A stretch of 64,000 nucleotides of DNA, from assembly GCF_008693105.1 (NCBI RefSeq), contig NZ_VXKK01000042.1, forward strand, positions 124,001 through 188,000, in the 5' to 3' direction. This document shows positions 35,523-46,966 of the stretch, piece after piece. Both the position numbers and the translations under genes were made by a program. Source of the stretch: Corynebacterium flavescens. Its GTDB lineage: Bacteria > Actinomycetota > Actinomycetes > Mycobacteriales > Mycobacteriaceae. The notes beneath the pieces are model-generated. The model saw only the letters and a list, made by a program, of their open reading frames with translations. It was not told where the DNA came from and did no database searches. Each line of letters starts with the position of its first letter. Within the stretch, counting starts at the first letter, position 1.

Positions 35523-36695
35523 TCACGCCTGCGGCAGCCTGCGGGTGGCAAAGGTGACGCCGACTAGGGCAATGGCGGTGCAGATGACCATGCCTACGCC
35601 CATGGTCATGAGCGCGTCACTGCCCAGTCCCATCAGCGGGCTGACCGCCCCGGCCAGGCAGGACTGCATGAACCCCATGATGGCGGTCACGGAGCCCGCC
35701 CGCTTACGCATGAGCCCGGTGGCCAAAGCGGTGGAATTGCCCATGATGAATCCGGTGGGAGCCACGGCGCAAAAGAGGATTCCTAGGATGAGCCACACGG
35801 GAGCGCCCGCGACAATCGACGCCGCCAGCGCCACCGTAGACACAAAAGCCGCAGCCACCCCAACACGCAACAGCGTGGCGGAAGAGTAGGTATCGAGGGC
35901 CTTGGCGTTGAGCAGGGTGGCGGCGAACAGGCCCAAGGAGTTGCAGGCAAAGACGAGCGAATAGCCCGCCGCGGAGAAGCCGAATTCTTCCTGCATGACG
36001 AAGGAAGATGCGGCGATGTAGCAAAACATCGAGCAGAAGCCGTAGGCCATGGTCACCACGAAGCCCCAGAAGCGCAGACTCTTGGCCACAGCCAGGTAGT
36101 TCCGCGCCACGGTGGACACGAGGTGATCGTGGGGACGCCCGCCCGCAGTCTCCGGAACCACGATGATAGCCAGGACAAACTGCAGCGCGTGGAGGGCGGC
36201 GAGCACCCAGAAGATTCCGCGCCAGCCCAAAGGCTGCGCCAGTACCCCACCGATAACTGGGGCGACTGCTGGGGCGATGCCCTGGAGAGCCATGAGCAAA
36301 GAGTAGGCCTTGGCCGCGGCCTTGCCGGCCAAGAGATCCGGTACCACCGCGCGCGCGAGAACCACGCAGGCTCCCCCGCCGAGCCCCTGCAGGGCCCGCG
36401 CGAATACAAGTACCTCAATGGAGGGCGCAAGGGCGGCGAGGACGGAGGCCGCCAGTGCGCAGCCGGCGCCTGCGATTAAGAGGCCTTTGCGCCCTATCGC
36501 ATCACTTAGGGGGCCAATTACCAGCTGGCCCAGCCCCATCCCGATGAAGAAGCCGGTGAGGGTGAGCTGCACAAGGGCGCGGCTAGTGTCTAGATCCTCG
36601 ACGATAGCGGGCAACACCGGCAGGTACATGTCGGTGGCAAAGGGCGCGGTGGCCGAAAGCAGGGCCAGGGTGCCAAGAAGCGGCAGCGGGATCAT
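35523..36695 (-). CDS. MFS multidrug exporter, Bcr/CflA type
   Basis: 390 residues with 12 predicted helices. Motif A between helices 2 and 3 is GPLSDAIGRKGLLIAG, the N-terminal ATDMYLPVLPAI is typical of the Bcr/CflA drug:proton antiporter group, and LQGLGGGACVVLARAVVPDL matches the helix 4 region. The substrate is unknown (candidates in the family are bicyclomycin, chloramphenicol and sulfonamides). The ATG overlaps the stop of an ABC-2 permease gene by 4 bp, so it is the last gene of a minus-strand unit ABC ATPase-permease-MFS, two exporters together. Confidence 0.88.
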   Translation of the reverse strand: MIPLPLLGTLALLSATAPFATDMYLPVLPAIVEDLDTSRALVQLTLTGFFIGMGLGQLVIGPLSDAIGRKGLLIAGAGCALAASVLAALAPSIEVLVFARALQGLGGGACVVLARAVVPDLLAGKAAAKAYSLLMALQGIAPAVAPVIGGVLAQPLGWRGIFWVLAALHALQFVLAIIVVPETAGGRPHDHLVSTVARNYLAVAKSLRFWGFVVTMAYGFCSMFCYIAASSFVMQEEFGFSAAGYSLVFACNSLGLFAATLLNAKALDTYSSATLLRVGVAAAFVSTVALAASIVAGAPVWLILGILFCAVAPTGFIMGNSTALATGLMRKRAGSVTAIMGFMQSCLAGAVSPLMGLGSDALMTMGVGMVICTAIALVGVTFATRRLPQA

Positions 36696-37465
36696 GCATC
36701 GCGCTTAATCAACAAGAATGCCCCCAGGATCCATAGCGCCAAGGACCAGCAGAAGAAGACCACGCCGGAGCCCGTGGCCGAATCCCACCAAGCATATTGG
36801 GAGGGCTCCATGTCTGCTAACCAATTGTTAAAAGCGGTAAAAGGCATGAAGTCAATGATCCGCTCGCCCACCTTCGGGATGAGCTGCACAAAGGAATCGA
36901 TGCCCAGGTAAAGGATCAGGCTGATGGATACAGCGCCCGCCGTCTGGCGCAGCAGCAAGCCCACGCCCTGGCTAAACAGAACGAGAATCGCGGTAGCCAA
37001 TGGGTAGAGCCACAGCAGGCGGCGACCCGCATCATCACTGAAAGGCTTGAAGCCATCCGCGAGATCCTCTGGCGCGAAGACGCTGGTGAGCAGGTAGGCA
37101 CCAACTATGGCGACGAATACCAAGAAGGCTGCGAAGATCGCGTACAAGAAGTACTTGACCACAGCGACCATCCAGCGCCGCGGGTTGGCCATGTAGACAG
37201 TTGTCTGCACACCATAGCGATACTCGGTGGTTATCACCATGGTGGCCTGGATTATCAACACGGGAAGCCCCAGCATGAGCAGGACTGTGGTGGCGCTCTG
37301 CGGGCTGAGCAGGTTGAGCTCAGCCGCGCCCTCGACCTGTCCGCTCAGGGAGGCGTTAAGGATAGCCCAGCCCCAAGCAAAGAACAGGAATACGGCGGTG
37401 GTCCACCAGAAGGAACGCGTGGTGTGGAGCTTGGTCCACTCGGCCTTGACTGTATTAAGCAGCAT
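36692..37465 (-). CDS. ABC-2 type exporter permease
   Basis: 257-residue membrane protein with six predicted helices. The start MLLNTVKAEWTKLHTTRSFWW (a cytoplasmic amphipathic stretch with ExxKL) is typical of actinobacterial ABC-2 permeases. Its start codon abuts the stop of the ATPase gene and its stop overlaps the MFS start. The pair resembles drug or bacteriocin self-resistance exporters, but the substrate is not known. Confidence 0.87.
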   Translation of the reverse strand: MLLNTVKAEWTKLHTTRSFWWTTAVFLFFAWGWAILNASLSGQVEGAAELNLLSPQSATTVLLMLGLPVLIIQATMVITTEYRYGVQTTVYMANPRRWMVAVVKYFLYAIFAAFLVFVAIVGAYLLTSVFAPEDLADGFKPFSDDAGRRLLWLYPLATAILVLFSQGVGLLLRQTAGAVSISLILYLGIDSFVQLIPKVGERIIDFMPFTAFNNWLADMEPSQYAWWDSATGSGVVFFCWSLALWILGAFLLIKRDA

Positions 37466-38440
37466 TTACTTCTGCGCCTCCTGGTTAGTGGGCTCCTGGG
37501 TACTCTGCTCCGCGATGACCAGCGGAGTATTGCCGTGGTACTGCACGGAGTCTCCGGTCAACTGCATGAAGGCATCCTCGAGGGAGGCACGCTTGAGGCT
37601 GAGCTCATTGAGCGGTACTCCGGTGGAATAGGCCAGCTGGCCCACCGAGTCGGTGGTGCGATTCTTGATGACGAGGGTCGGCCGGCCTTCCTCGTCGGCG
37701 GCTTCCTGGAAGTCCACCGCCTCCTCGCGCAGGGCACCGGCAAATTCCTTGAGGTACTCCGAGCGCACAATGACTGAGGATTGGGAATGTTCTTTGACAA
37801 AGTCATAGGTGGATTGATTTGCCACTAGCTTGCCGCGGCCAATGACAACGAGGTGGTCAGCGGTCAGCGACATCTCTGAAAGCAGGTGCGAGGAGATCAA
37901 CACCGTGCGACCCTCAGCGGCGAGGGCGCGTACGAGGGAGCGCACCCAGCGGATTCCCTCGGGGTCAAGGCCGTTGACGGGCTCATCAAGAATGAGAATC
38001 TCCGGATCCCCCAACAAAGCGCCGGCTAGGCCGAGGCGCTGGCCCATGCCGAGGGAGAATCCGCCGGCCTTCTTCCCGGCGACGTCACTCAGGCCCACGA
38101 GGTCAAGGACCTCATCAACGCGAGAGGTGCTGATGCCATTGGATTGAGCCATCCACTTTAGGTGGTTGGCGGCACTGCGGTTGGGGTGCACCGCCTTGGC
38201 GTCAAGGAGGGCTCCGACCACGCGTAGCGGGTGCTTGAGCTCGCTATAATGCTGCCCGTTGACCAACGATTGCCCCATCGTTGGCTCATCGAGGCCCAAA
38301 ATCATGCGCATCGTGGTCGACTTGCCTGCACCATTGGGACCCAAGAAACCGGTGACTATACCTGGTTCCACCTTGAAGGTTAGATCATCGACAGCGCGGA
38401 CAGACTTGTACTGCTTTGTCAGTCCCTCTACTTCAATCAT
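37466..38440 (-). CDS. ABC exporter ATP-binding protein
   Basis: 324 residues. The ABC domain has Walker A GFLGPNGAGKST, signature FSLGMGQRLGLAGALLG (motif variant SLGMGQR, normal for DrrA/CcmA-like exporters), Walker B ILILDEPVNGLDPEG and H-loop ISSHLLSEM. A C-terminal DUF4162-like accessory domain (about residues 220-305) is typical of multidrug or peptide exporters. It is the first gene of the exporter unit; the ATG has no strong ribosome-binding site. Confidence 0.9.
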   Translation of the reverse strand: MIEVEGLTKQYKSVRAVDDLTFKVEPGIVTGFLGPNGAGKSTTMRMILGLDEPTMGQSLVNGQHYSELKHPLRVVGALLDAKAVHPNRSAANHLKWMAQSNGISTSRVDEVLDLVGLSDVAGKKAGGFSLGMGQRLGLAGALLGDPEILILDEPVNGLDPEGIRWVRSLVRALAAEGRTVLISSHLLSEMSLTADHLVVIGRGKLVANQSTYDFVKEHSQSSVIVRSEYLKEFAGALREEAVDFQEAADEEGRPTLVIKNRTTDSVGQLAYSTGVPLNELSLKRASLEDAFMQLTGDSVQYHGNTPLVIAEQSTQEPTNQEAQK

Positions 38441-38470
38441 AAAGACTAGAGTGCCATAAAAGTTGCGCCG

Positions 38471-39049
38471 CTATTGCTTAAGGTGTGCAAAACGCTGCCG
38501 CAGGTAGGGAAAGGCTTTCCGAAATGCCCCCAGCAGTGGCAGTTTTTCCACCTCGTCGAGCGCCACCCAACGCAGCTCCTCCGATTCCGCATTGGCAACG
38601 GTGGCAAGCCGCTCGCCGTGGAGCGTCTGCGCCAGCACCGTTGTATAAGTCCACTGCCCGGGCAACTGCGCCGCAGCAGGATAAGGGCCCGCCGTGACCT
38701 CTTCCCCCAGCACCGTTACGTCGCGCGCCTCGATAGCGCATTCCTCATGGGTCTCGCGCAATGCTGCCGCTACAGCAGGTTCCTCAAAATCACGGGCACC
38801 GCCAGGAATACCCCACGTGTGCCCGGCATTCGTCCACTTGGCCCGAAACTGCAGGAGCACCTCATCGCCCGCAACGAGGAAAAGCCCGGCCGCACCAAAC
38901 TTCCCCCAGACCTTGATTCCGTCAGGCCCTGCCGCCCAACCATCACCGCTGCCCTGTGCTTTCATGGATGCCGCCTCACTGCCTGCGGCGGACGAATAAC
39001 GGGAGGAAAGGCGCGACGCGTGAGCGGATTCAGGTGACTGGGATGTCAT
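38471..39049 (-). CDS. Nudix hydrolase
   Basis: 192 residues from ATG 39049. The Nudix box is complete, G-x5-E-x7-REx2EE-x-G-like: GARDFEEPAVAAALRETHEECAI. A WGIPGGA segment precedes it. The substrate could be an oxidised nucleotide or other NDP-X and cannot be named. The first about 35 residues are Ser/Ala rich and unstructured; an internal ATG at 38965 is possible. The -10 TAGTAT (39057-39062, minus strand) lies seven bases before the chosen ATG, indicating a leaderless mRNA. glnX is divergent. Confidence 0.84.
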   Translation of the reverse strand: MTSQSPESAHASRLSSRYSSAAGSEAASMKAQGSGDGWAAGPDGIKVWGKFGAAGLFLVAGDEVLLQFRAKWTNAGHTWGIPGGARDFEEPAVAAALRETHEECAIEARDVTVLGEEVTAGPYPAAAQLPGQWTYTTVLAQTLHGERLATVANAESEELRWVALDEVEKLPLLGAFRKAFPYLRQRFAHLKQ

Positions 39050-39154
39050 AGCGCCCATACTAACCTTTTGCGACGAGGCTCTCGACTCCGAGTCCTTAAG
39101 AAATAGGTGTGGCAATGGTGGCATCGTCCTCAGGTCGGGCGCTATTCTAAAGGA

Positions 39155-40600
39155 ATGAAAGAGTCAGGAATGAAGGTGGCTGACGTGCATGATCTGCGCG
39201 TTCACCCGGCCGATCACTGGCTCGATGATCTCACGGAGCCAGCCACTCCGGCTTTCAATAACGTCACCCAGCTGGCAATGAATTCCTTCGCCGGCCCCGC
39301 CCGCCTGCTGCGGCGGCTCTATGGCTTCGCCTCGACTACTCCGGGCAAGCTTTTTACCGTCACGGTGATCCTCACCCTAGCTCTGGGCGCGGCAGGGATA
39401 TCGATGTCTAATTCCTCCGCGGCACGCCACAGCGCGCTCGATGAGCTGCTGAGCACCACGGAACCCATGGCGAACTCTGCTCACCACCTCTATACCTCTC
39501 TGTCCCTGGCAGATACGGTGGCCACCACGGGGTTCGTCCAGGCAGGCGTGGAGTCCGCTGATAATCGCCAGCGCTACAACGAGGCCATCGATGCTGCCTC
39601 CGTCGCGGCCACCCAGGCCGTGCTCGGCACCAGCCCAGAGGATCAGCGGATCCGAGATCTCGTCACCTTTATCCAACGCGAGCTGCCGGTTTATACCGCC
39701 ATGGTGGAGAAGGCACAATCTAATCACCGCGCCGGAAACTCGGTGGCTAGCTCCTATATGTCGAATGCCTCGAGCCTCATGCGCGAGCAGATCCTGCCCG
39801 CCGCGGCCGAGCTCTTTCAGCGCGCCTCCTACAAGGTCAACGAGCAGCAGCAAAGGCTGACCACCCCGCAATGGGTGCCGCTCTCCGGCCTCCTCGCAGC
39901 ACTGTTTTTCCTCTTCATCGCGCAGTGGTGGCTGTGGCGGCTGACCAGGCGCAGATTCAATCGCGGCTTCCTGGCCGCCACCATCATGCTAATCATCGCC
40001 TTGTCCTGGGCAGGCGGCTCCAACCTCGCCACATGGGCGGCGGGCCACCAAGGCTTTGCCACCGCCTCACGGCCCTGGGATTCCCTCACCGCCTCGCGCA
40101 TCGAGGCGCAGCAGACACGCACCTCGGAGACCCTGGCTCTGGTGCTGCGCTCCTCGCAGCAAGACATGCGCGTGCAGTTCCAAAGCACGGTGCATTCCAT
40201 CAACTCCGCGCTCGGGGACTATGAAAACGCCCTGCGTGATGAGGATGTTCCCGCCTCTAACCCCGGGCTCATTCCACAGGCCCGCGCGGCAACGGAACGC
40301 TGGACCGACGCCCACGACCGCCTCATGGAGGCCCTCAGCGAGGGCGATTATGATCATGCACTCACCCTGGCCACGGATGCCACCCCGGGAAATAAGGAGG
40401 TCACCACCGCGCGAGCCTTCGCCGATACGGATACCGCCTTGGCCCAGCTCATCGCCGAGGCCCGCGTGTCCATGCGCTCCTACCTTGAGCAGGGCCTCAA
40501 CGCCGTAACCACGGTGGCAACGGCCGTCTTGCTTCTCACCATCGCGGCTATCATCGCCGTCTGGCTGGGCATTCGTCCACGGCTGCAGGAGTACCTGTGA
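39155..40600 (+). CDS. glnX: GlnX, membrane component of the GlnX-GlnH-PknG signalling pathway
   Basis: 481-residue membrane protein with four helices (about 52-70, 248-268, 276-296, and one near the C terminus at 455-475). The extracytoplasmic loops are long and helical. No enzyme motif. It begins the operon glnX-glnH-pknG, known in mycobacteria and corynebacteria, where GlnH binds Asp/Glu and GlnX is thought to pass the signal to cytoplasmic PknG. The -10 TATTCT (39143-39148) lies six bases before ATG 39155, so it appears leaderless; the Nudix promoter points the other way. The stop overlaps the glnH start (TGATG). Confidence 0.87.
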   Translation: MKESGMKVADVHDLRVHPADHWLDDLTEPATPAFNNVTQLAMNSFAGPARLLRRLYGFASTTPGKLFTVTVILTLALGAAGISMSNSSAARHSALDELLSTTEPMANSAHHLYTSLSLADTVATTGFVQAGVESADNRQRYNEAIDAASVAATQAVLGTSPEDQRIRDLVTFIQRELPVYTAMVEKAQSNHRAGNSVASSYMSNASSLMREQILPAAAELFQRASYKVNEQQQRLTTPQWVPLSGLLAALFFLFIAQWWLWRLTRRRFNRGFLAATIMLIIALSWAGGSNLATWAAGHQGFATASRPWDSLTASRIEAQQTRTSETLALVLRSSQQDMRVQFQSTVHSINSALGDYENALRDEDVPASNPGLIPQARAATERWTDAHDRLMEALSEGDYDHALTLATDATPGNKEVTTARAFADTDTALAQLIAEARVSMRSYLEQGLNAVTTVATAVLLLTIAAIIAVWLGIRPRLQEYL

Positions 40601-41664
40601 TGAAGAAAAAGCTCTGCGCACTCCTCACGAGTGTCATCGCCCTTGCAACGTCCGGCTGTTCTTTCCTCCCCTCACGGAACACCCCGCCGGCCCCCCAAGA
40701 GCGGGTGGCCAACCTCCAGGTCAGACCGGGGCCTCCGCTGCCGGAGGGCTCGGTCCTGCGCTCGGCTGGCTCTCTTACTCCGCCTCGGACCAGCACGCAG
40801 GAGCTCGTTGGGTCTTATCGCCCTGATGACCGCAGCCCTGCGGAACGTGTACCGGACATCGTCAAGCGTGGGCGCGTCATCGTGGGAGTGGACCGTTCCA
40901 ATAACCTGCTCAGCTACCGCGATACCGCCTCGGGTGAGGTGCGCGGCTTCGAGGTAGATATTGCCCACGAGATCGCGCGCGATATATTCGGTGACCCCAA
41001 CCGGGTGGATTTCCGTTTCGTCGAATCCTCCGAGCGCACCCAAGCGCTCAATGAGGGGACGGTGGACCTCATCGTGCGCACCATGACCATTACCCCCGAG
41101 CGCGAGCGAGAGGTTTCTTTTTCCACCCCCTACCTCACCACGAATACCCGCACGCTGGTGCTGAGCAGCTCAGGGATTAACTCCATGGAAGATACCGCCG
41201 GTCGCACGCTATGCGCGGTGCAAGGCTCGACGGCCCTGGGCGCCATCGCCGAGCACGCGCCACGGGCGAACGTCCTAGAGACCGTCTCCTGGGGTGATTG
41301 CCTCATGGCGCTGCAGCTCAACCAGACCGACGGCATCGTTGTCGATGATACCGTCCTGTCTGGAATGCTGGCCCAAGACGCCTATACCTCCATCGTGGGC
41401 GAAAGCCTCAAGACGGAGAACTACGGCATTGCCATGCGGCGCAACAGTGAGAAGTATGACGCACGCCCGCTGGTGCGCCAGGTCAATTCCACCTTGGAGC
41501 GCATCCAAAGAGACGGCACCTGGAACCGGATTTATAACCAGTGGCTGGGCGCATACCTGCCCCAGCCCACGCTTCCCGCGCCGCGTTATATTGATGAAAC
41601 CCCACAAGAACACGGTGACGAAGCTGCGAAGAAATCTGCCACTGACGCCCCGGAGGAGAACTAG
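40600..41664 (+). CDS. glnH: GlnH, amino-acid-binding lipoprotein of the PknG pathway
   Basis: 354 residues. The signal sequence MKKKLCALLTSVIALATSGC ends in a lipobox cysteine, so it is an outer-leaflet lipoprotein. A type-2 periplasmic binding fold follows (IVGVDRSNNLLSYRD, GFEVDIAHEIARDIFG, EGTVDLIVRTMTITPERE). ATG 40600 overlaps the glnX stop and has GCAGGAG upstream; GTG 40597 is a poorer choice. In this family the ligand is aspartate/glutamate. There are no ABC permease genes alongside, which supports a sensor role rather than transport. Confidence 0.9.
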   Translation: MKKKLCALLTSVIALATSGCSFLPSRNTPPAPQERVANLQVRPGPPLPEGSVLRSAGSLTPPRTSTQELVGSYRPDDRSPAERVPDIVKRGRVIVGVDRSNNLLSYRDTASGEVRGFEVDIAHEIARDIFGDPNRVDFRFVESSERTQALNEGTVDLIVRTMTITPEREREVSFSTPYLTTNTRTLVLSSSGINSMEDTAGRTLCAVQGSTALGAIAEHAPRANVLETVSWGDCLMALQLNQTDGIVVDDTVLSGMLAQDAYTSIVGESLKTENYGIAMRRNSEKYDARPLVRQVNSTLERIQRDGTWNRIYNQWLGAYLPQPTLPAPRYIDETPQEHGDEAAKKSATDAPEEN

Positions 41665-44115
<2,451 letters not shown>

Positions 44116-44137
44116 CTGCTCCGGCTGCGGTTGCCGC

Positions 44138-45361
44138 TCAGTAGAGCCCAGCCTCTCGCGCGGATTCGGCAACGGCTGCGGACTTGCGGGCGATGGCCAG
44201 TTCCTCGTTGGTGGGGACGACGAATACCTTGACCGGGGAATCCGGGGTGGAAATCATGCGCGCTTCCTTCGAGCGCACCAGGTTGGCTTCCTTGTCGAAC
44301 TTGATGCCGTACATCTCCAGGTTGAACAGCGCGTCCTGGCGGACCTCGGTGTCATTCTCACCCACGCCGGCGGTGAACGTGATGGCATCGACGCGGCCGA
44401 GGATGATCATGTACGCACCGATGAAGCGGCGCAGCTGGTGAATGTAGATGTTATAAGCCAGCCAGGCATCCTGGTCCTCGGCGCGAATCATCTCCCGCAG
44501 GACACGGAAGTCATTGACGCCGGAGATGCCCTTGACGCCGGACTGCTTGTTGAGCAGCGTGTCGATCTCATCGACCTTCATCCCTGCCTGGCGCACTAGG
44601 TGGAAGATGATGCCCGGATCGATGTCACCGGAACGGGTACCCATGGCCAGGCCGGCCAGCGGGGTAAGGCCCATCGAGGTATCTAGCGGCCGGCCGTGGC
44701 GGATGGCGGCCGCGGAGGCACCATTACCCAGGTGCAGGGTGATCTGGTTGACCTCATCCGGGTCCTTGTCTAGCAGCTGCGCGACTTTCTGCGAGATGAA
44801 CTCGTGGGAGGTGCCGTGGAAGCCATAGCGCCGGATATCGTACTTGGAGGCCACCTCATTGTTGATGGCATAGAGTGCGGACGCCGGCGGAAGGGCGTGG
44901 AAGAAGCTGGTATCGAAGACGGCGATATGCGGAATATCCGGCAGGATGGCGCGGGCCACGCGGATGCCGTCCAGGTTGGCTGGGTTGTGCAAAGGCGCCA
45001 GCGGGATAAGGTCCTCGATCATGGCCTCGATTTCATCCACGATGAGCTGGGGCTCGGAGAATACGATGCCGCCGTGAACAACGCGGTGGCCCACGGCGAT
45101 GAGATCCACATCCGTCGGCCCGACCTTGTTGGCCGCCATGATCTCGAAGGCGCGCTCAAGCCCGTAGGTGTGGTCTGGGATCTCGAGCTCCTCGCGGATC
45201 TCCTCCCCGCCACGCAGCGTGACGTTGATGGCGCCAGAGTGCTCGCCAATCTGCTCGACCAAACCGCTCACGAGAGGGGCATCGTTAGTGTGTCCGTGTG
45301 GATCGACAACCTGGAACTTGATGGAGGAAGAACCAGAGTTGAGAACTAGTACGTAGCTCAT
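44138..45361 (-). CDS. ackA: acetate kinase
   Basis: Interconverts acetate plus ATP and acetyl phosphate. 407 residues with the N-terminal [14 protein letters not shown], the catalytic-region FHGTSHEF, and [21 protein letters not shown] of the ASKHA fold. The ATG abuts the pta stop and its ribosome-binding site AGGAGG lies inside the end of pta, so pta-ackA is one coupled operon for acetate activation and overflow. It converges with pknG (22 bp). Confidence 0.96.
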   Translation of the reverse strand: MSYVLVLNSGSSSIKFQVVDPHGHTNDAPLVSGLVEQIGEHSGAINVTLRGGEEIREELEIPDHTYGLERAFEIMAANKVGPTDVDLIAVGHRVVHGGIVFSEPQLIVDEIEAMIEDLIPLAPLHNPANLDGIRVARAILPDIPHIAVFDTSFFHALPPASALYAINNEVASKYDIRRYGFHGTSHEFISQKVAQLLDKDPDEVNQITLHLGNGASAAAIRHGRPLDTSMGLTPLAGLAMGTRSGDIDPGIIFHLVRQAGMKVDEIDTLLNKQSGVKGISGVNDFRVLREMIRAEDQDAWLAYNIYIHQLRRFIGAYMIILGRVDAITFTAGVGENDTEVRQDALFNLEMYGIKFDKEANLVRSKEARMISTPDSPVKVFVVPTNEELAIARKSAAVAESAREAGLY

Positions 45362-46720
45362 TTACTTTCCTCCTGCCTGAATGGCGGTAATAGCGACGGT
45401 GTTGATGATGTCCGGAACGGTGGCTCCACGAGAAAGATCGTTGACCGGCTTGTTCAGGCCCTGCAAGATGGGGCCGACTGCCAGCGCGCCACCGGTGCGC
45501 TGTGCGGTTTTATATCCAATGTTTCCGGCCTCGAGGTCGGGGAAGATGAAGACGTTAGCGCGTCCAGCCACGCTGGACTCCGGAGCCTTCTTTGCTGCGA
45601 CGCCCGGGTCACAGGCGGCGTCGAACTGCAACGGACCATCGACCTTCATCTGCGGGTCTACCTTGTGGGCAGCCGCGACGGCCTCGACCGCGCGGTCGAC
45701 GTCAGGGCCGGTGCCGGAGGTGCCGGTGGAATAAGACAGGATAGCCACGCGCGGGTCAATGCCGAATTGCGCGGCGGTATGCGCCGAGCTGGCGGCGATT
45801 TCTCCCAGCTGCTGAGCTGTGGGGTTAGGGTTGACGGCGCAATCGCCGAAGGCCCACAGGCGCCCGCGCATGACCATGAGGAAGATGGAGGATACCACGG
45901 AGGCACCCGGCGCGGTCTTGATGATCTGGAAGGAGGGTTTGATGGTGTGCGCGGTGGTGTGCGCGGCACCGGAGACCATGCCATCTGCCAGGCCCTTGTG
46001 CACCATCATGGTGGCGAAGTAAGAGATGTCCTGCATGGTTTCGCGGGCCTGCTCGAGGGTGACGCCCTTCTTCTTGCGCAGCTCGGCGAAGTCCGCGGCG
46101 AACTCCTCCGCCAGCGGGGAGGTGAGGTGATCGATGAGCTCTACTCCGGCGAGGGAGATGCCAAGCTTCTCGGCGCGCTCCTTAATTTCTTCCGGCTCAC
46201 CCAGGATGGTCAGCTTGGCAACTCCGCCTTTGACCAGTTCCCCTGCCGCCTCCAGGATGCGGTCATCCTCACCTTCCGGCAGGACGATATGGGCACCGGC
46301 TGCGGTGGCCTGCTCCAAAAGCTGCTTCTGGAATACGGTGGGGCTCATAACCGGTTCCACGGCGGGCAGCGCGCTCAATGCAGCGGGCACCTCGCTCACG
46401 TCCGTGAATACTCCGGCCACGGTGGTTCCCAGCGAGGCTGCGTGCTCGGCATCGAGCTGGGCTGCGCGCGGCGAGTCGCCGGCAATGAGCACGAAAGGAA
46501 CACCCAAGGAGGCGGCCACGTCAGCGTCGAAGTGAACGTCACCCACTCCCTGGATAACTACGGGCTGTGCGGGTACCTCGGTCAGCACCTCCGCGATGGA
46601 GGGGCTAAGCTCATCAAGACGAATAAAAGTAGCCCCCAATTGGGGGGCTAATCCGGAGATGTCGAGGCCTTGAAAGCCTCGACCATTAACGCTGATGAGC
46701 GCGGAACTTTGGGAAGACAT
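45362..46720 (-). CDS. pta: phosphate acetyltransferase
   Basis: Makes acetyl-CoA from acetyl phosphate, or the reverse. The catalytic PTA_PTB domain fills about residues 125-445 (AHIVLPEGEDDRILEAAGELV, DGMVSGAAHTTAHTIKPSFQII, YSTGTSGTGPDVDRA, GRANVFIFPDLEAGNIGYKTAQR). The N-terminal about 120 residues form a small extra domain as in other actinobacterial Pta proteins. 452 residues is normal. AAAGG lies about eight bases before the ATG. A GlxR-like site is 43 bp upstream of the start. Confidence 0.96.
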   Translation of the reverse strand: MSSQSSALISVNGRGFQGLDISGLAPQLGATFIRLDELSPSIAEVLTEVPAQPVVIQGVGDVHFDADVAASLGVPFVLIAGDSPRAAQLDAEHAASLGTTVAGVFTDVSEVPAALSALPAVEPVMSPTVFQKQLLEQATAAGAHIVLPEGEDDRILEAAGELVKGGVAKLTILGEPEEIKERAEKLGISLAGVELIDHLTSPLAEEFAADFAELRKKKGVTLEQARETMQDISYFATMMVHKGLADGMVSGAAHTTAHTIKPSFQIIKTAPGASVVSSIFLMVMRGRLWAFGDCAVNPNPTAQQLGEIAASSAHTAAQFGIDPRVAILSYSTGTSGTGPDVDRAVEAVAAAHKVDPQMKVDGPLQFDAACDPGVAAKKAPESSVAGRANVFIFPDLEAGNIGYKTAQRTGGALAVGPILQGLNKPVNDLSRGATVPDIINTVAITAIQAGGK

Positions 46721-46762
46721 GCGGAAACCTTTCTCTCGCCGCCATGTGACGGCGGTAATTCA

Positions 46763-46778
46763 TGTGCTCGGGATCACC
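46763..46778. promoter_or_regulatory. candidate GlxR (cAMP-CRP) site upstream of pta-ackA
   Basis: TGTGCTCGGGATCACC fits TGTGA-N6-TCACA with one mismatch in each half-site. GlxR is known to act on acetate genes in C. glutamicum, but a match of this quality can occur by chance. Confidence 0.35.
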
Positions 46779-46966
46779 TTTGAGAGCGCATGGTGACGAT
46801 CCCACTCTACTTGAAGCACCTGCCCGCTGCGGGTTGAAAATGGAACTCGTTTCTCACTTCTTCCATTAAGAGCATCTTTATGCAACGCAGGTCACACAGT
46901 TGATTTCATTCCGGTGCTCACGCGTAGAATATTCGAGGAAGTAACGTAGAAAGGATCCCCTTAGTA

